Source: Draconibacterium sp. (GTDB lineage Bacteria > Bacteroidota > Bacteroidia > Bacteroidales > Prolixibacteraceae). Taken from it: a DNA stretch of 7,414 nt. The number at the start of each line of letters is the position of its first letter. Position 1 is the stretch's first letter. The DNA lies in contig JAUVDE010000162.1 of NCBI GenBank assembly GCA_030595485.1, positions 1 to 7,414 on the forward strand. Direction: 5' to 3'. Below are positions 5,527-7,414 of this stretch, piece after piece. The notes under the pieces were generated by a model. The model saw nothing but the letters and a program-made list of their open reading frames with translations, searched no databases and was not told where the DNA came from. A program made the position numbers and the translations under genes.

Positions 5527-6885
5527 ATGGCAACTCCAAAAACTAAAAATCAGTACAAAGTATTCATTGTTGAAGACAATGTATTATATGCTCGAGTTCT
5601 GAAAAAACAATTAACTGACGACGGATTACAAGTTAAAGTTTTTCATAACGGAACAGATTTCATTAATAGCATTGGCGACAAACCCGATGTCGTAACACTC
5701 GACTATACGCTACCCGACATGACCGGGAAAGAGGTTTTGGCGAGTATTCAAAAGAAACTACCTAGTGCGCAAGTAATTGTGATATCGGCACAGGAAGATA
5801 TTTCAACGGCTATTGAATTGATGAAAAACGGAGCTTACGATTACATTATGAAAGCTCCTGATACGCGTGAAAAGCTCAGTCGAATTATTAAAAACATATA
5901 CAATACCGACCAGCTTAAAACTGAGAATATTATACTGAAAGACGCGGTTAAAGAGAAATTCAACTTTAAGAACCTTATAAAGGGAAACAGCCGCGAAATT
6001 GACCATGTTTTTGAATTGATGAATAAGGCAACACAAACCAATATTTCGGTGTCGGTTTCAGGAGAAACAGGTACCGGAAAAGAATTGGTGGCCAAAGGAA
6101 TTCATTACAACTCGAAAAGAAGCGCAAAACCATTTGTAGCTGTTAATGTTTCAGCTATTCCTGATGGCCTTATTGAAAGCGAATTATTTGGTCATGAAAA
6201 AGGTGCTTTTACCGGGGCTGATTTTAGAAAAATCGGAAAATTTGAATTGGCCAACGGTGGTACTTTATTTTTGGACGAAATTGCCGACTTAAATATAAAC
6301 CTGCAGGCTAAACTTCTACGTGTGCTTCAGGAAAGAGAGCTGGTACGCCTCGGAGGAAATGAGACAATACCTCTTGACGTTCGCATAATTACTGCAACAC
6401 ATAGAAACCTGGCAACACTTTCGGGTGATGAGCAGTTCCGACAAGATTTATATTACCGTTTACTTGGCCTACCAATTGAAATTCCACCTTTACGCCAGCG
6501 CGGAAATGATAAAATTCTATTGGCAAAATATTTTGTCGACGATTTCTGCAAGGAAAACGACATGGAGCCTAAAACCATTTCGAGTGAAGCAAAACAAATG
6601 TTGCTTTCGTATCATTATCCAGGAAACATTAGAGAATTAAAGGCGATTATGGAGCTGGCATGTGTTATGAGTACGCGTGATGTAATTAAACCCAGCCATT
6701 TGAACATGAATGTTGATGAAAGTGTTCAGAACCTACTGGCGGCTGAAAAAACACTGGATGAGTACAATAATGAAATTGTAAAATTCTTTCTAAACAAATA
6801 CAACCAGAATGTAAGACTTGTGGCATCGAAGTTGGGAATTGGCAAATCAACCATTTACCGGATGCTTCAGAAAAGTATGAATTAG
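5527..6885 (+). CDS. Sigma-54-dependent response regulator, NtrC family (receiver, AAA+, Fis-type HTH)
   Basis: 452 aa. Residues 11 to about 125 are a receiver domain: acidic pocket E16-D17, phosphoacceptor D59 (VTLDYTLPDM), S87 and K109. Residues about 148-380 are the AAA+ sigma-54 activation domain: Walker A GETGTGKE (179-186), the sigma-54 contact loop GAFTGA (226-231), Walker B TLFLDE (246-251), arginine-rich FRQDLYYRL (304-312) and sensor II PGNIREL (365-371). Residues about 428-448 are a Fis-type helix-turn-helix (VRLVASKLGIGKSTIYRML). All parts are intact, so it should hydrolyse ATP and remodel RNA polymerase-sigma-54 when phosphorylated. Subfamily and target genes cannot be told from sequence alone. 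No sensor kinase lies beside it. The start is fixed by an in-frame TAA at 5512-5514 and no other Met between. A hairpin follows directly, so it looks monocistronic. Confidence 0.94.
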   Translation: MATPKTKNQYKVFIVEDNVLYARVLKKQLTDDGLQVKVFHNGTDFINSIGDKPDVVTLDYTLPDMTGKEVLASIQKKLPSAQVIVISAQEDISTAIELMKNGAYDYIMKAPDTREKLSRIIKNIYNTDQLKTENIILKDAVKEKFNFKNLIKGNSREIDHVFELMNKATQTNISVSVSGETGTGKELVAKGIHYNSKRSAKPFVAVNVSAIPDGLIESELFGHEKGAFTGADFRKIGKFELANGGTLFLDEIADLNINLQAKLLRVLQERELVRLGGNETIPLDVRIITATHRNLATLSGDEQFRQDLYYRLLGLPIEIPPLRQRGNDKILLAKYFVDDFCKENDMEPKTISSEAKQMLLSYHYPGNIRELKAIMELACVMSTRDVIKPSHLNMNVDESVQNLLAAEKTLDEYNNEIVKFFLNKYNQNVRLVASKLGIGKSTIYRMLQKSMN

Positions 6886-6903
6886 AACAATTCACACCAT
6901 AAA

Positions 6904-6937
6904 AAAAGTCCCGGTTGTTTACACAATCAGGACTTTT
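6904..6937. terminator. Bidirectional intrinsic terminator between activator gene and fabD
   Basis: AAAAGTCC (6904-6911) pairs with GGACTTTT (6930-6937). After one C/A mismatch the stem continues with GGTTGT (6913-6918) against ACAATC (6923-6928, one G-T pair), closing on a four-base loop. Both strands end in a T-run (TTTT on plus, TTTTTTT on minus), and it sits between the stops of the convergent genes. Confidence 0.88.
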
Positions 6938-6957
6938 CATTTTATCTCGTTTTGGAA

Positions 6958-7414
6958 TTAACCCTCGTAGCTATTTACCCCAATTGTTTCCATTTTTCTA
7001 TCAACCTTTTTAACCAAACCTTGAAGTACTTTACCAGGACCAACTTCAGTAAACGAAGAAGCTCCGTCGGCAATCATATTTTCCATAATTTTTGTCCATT
7101 TTACCGGCGCAGTCAATTGTGAAATCAGGTTTTCTTTAATTACTTCAGGATCTGAAACAGGCTGTCCATTTACATTCTGATACACCGGACAAGCAGGAGT
7201 ACTAAAAGTAGTTGCCTCAATTGCAGCTGCCAACTCTTCGCGTGCCGGCTCCATAAATGGAGAGTGGAATGCACCACCAACAACCAGTTTAATAGCGCGT
7301 TTTGCACCTTTTTCGGTAAGCAATTCACAAGCTTTATCAATTCCGGCTTCTGAACCAGAAATTACCAACTGCCCAGGACAGTTATAGTTTGCAGGAACAA
7401 CAATGTCGTCAATT
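6958..7414 (-). CDS. fabD: Malonyl-CoA:ACP transacylase, C-terminal half (5' end outside window)
   Basis: FabD moves malonyl from CoA to acyl carrier protein, supplying extender units for type II fatty acid synthesis in the cytosol. The frame is open through the window edge: 151 codons are seen, about half of a usual 290-310 aa protein. The visible part begins with IDDIVVPANYNCPGQ, so a TTG-initiated frame from 7368 would not be the real start. Family blocks present are ANYNCPGQLVISG (8-20 of the visible part), GGAFHSPFM (46-54) with the catalytic His (codon 7264-7266), PVYQNVNG, TAPVKWTKIM and EVGPGKVLQGL. The catalytic serine in GHSxG lies upstream, outside the window. The C-terminus ends cleanly at a TAA, with no downstream minus-strand partner here. 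Confidence 0.95.
   Translation of the reverse strand, partial: IDDIVVPANYNCPGQLVISGSEAGIDKACELLTEKGAKRAIKLVVGGAFHSPFMEPAREELAAAIEATTFSTPACPVYQNVNGQPVSDPEVIKENLISQLTAPVKWTKIMENMIADGASSFTEVGPGKVLQGLVKKVDRKMETIGVNSYEG

Noticed and set aside
5803..6095. Minus-strand frames inside the activator gene
   Set aside because: The plus-strand frame has continuous receiver and AAA+ motifs here; the minus frames have none.
7366..7368. TTG as a start codon for fabD
   Set aside because: The conserved FabD sequence continues in frame upstream (ANYNCPGQ) to the window edge, so the gene is cut by the window rather than starting here.
1..7414. Defence system, mobile element, CRISPR or biosynthetic cluster
   Set aside because: Every substantial frame is a recognisable metabolic, redox or regulatory gene; there are no transposase, integrase, nuclease or repeat-spacer signatures.

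Overview
The window looks like ordinary chromosome of a member of the Bacteroidota, probably a Bacteroidia lineage of the Marinilabiliales/Prolixibacteraceae type; the family-level guess is weak. The evidence is the low GC, AT-rich spacers, few Shine-Dalgarno sites, an exported protein whose signal peptide ends in the Bacteroidota-typical 'FAQ', promoter candidates of the TTTG-N19-TAnnTTTG kind, the futalosine route to menaquinone, and heptose for LPS (a Gram-negative trait). I see no insertion sequence, phage gene, CRISPR array, tRNA or rRNA.

Layout: (1) 1-100, minus: N-terminus of a small membrane protein, probably a YhhN/TMEM86-type lysoplasmalogenase. (2) 228-1193, minus: hldD, ADP-heptose epimerase for LPS inner core. 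(3) 1454-2140, minus: mqnB, futalosine hydrolase of menaquinone synthesis. (4) 2241-2864, plus: folE, GTP cyclohydrolase I, divergent from mqnB. (5) 2957-4063, minus: exported beta-propeller lactonase-family protein, convergent with folE across a strong bidirectional hairpin. (6) 4110-4346, plus: small protein with two CDGSH iron-sulfur motifs, divergent from the lactonase over only 46 bp. (7) 4375-5118, minus: flavin reductase fused to rubredoxin, convergent with the CDGSH gene across a short hairpin. (8) 5119-5526: 408-bp AT-rich non-coding region with several dyads and a promoter candidate. (9) 5527-6885, plus: NtrC-family sigma-54-dependent response regulator, with no sensor kinase visible. 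(10) 6958-7414, minus: 3' half of fabD, convergent with the regulator across a long hairpin.

The genes do not form one operon or pathway. They alternate strand, most have their own control regions, and each convergent pair is separated by a terminator-like hairpin. The nearest thing to a functional cluster is the redox pair at 4110-5118 (CDGSH protein and flavin reductase-rubredoxin). I find no convincing new multi-gene system. The items most worth following are the flavin reductase-rubredoxin fusion without its usual flavodiiron partner in view, the orphan sigma-54 activator, and the TTAGCAC-N9-GTGCTAA dyad about 190 bp upstream of it.
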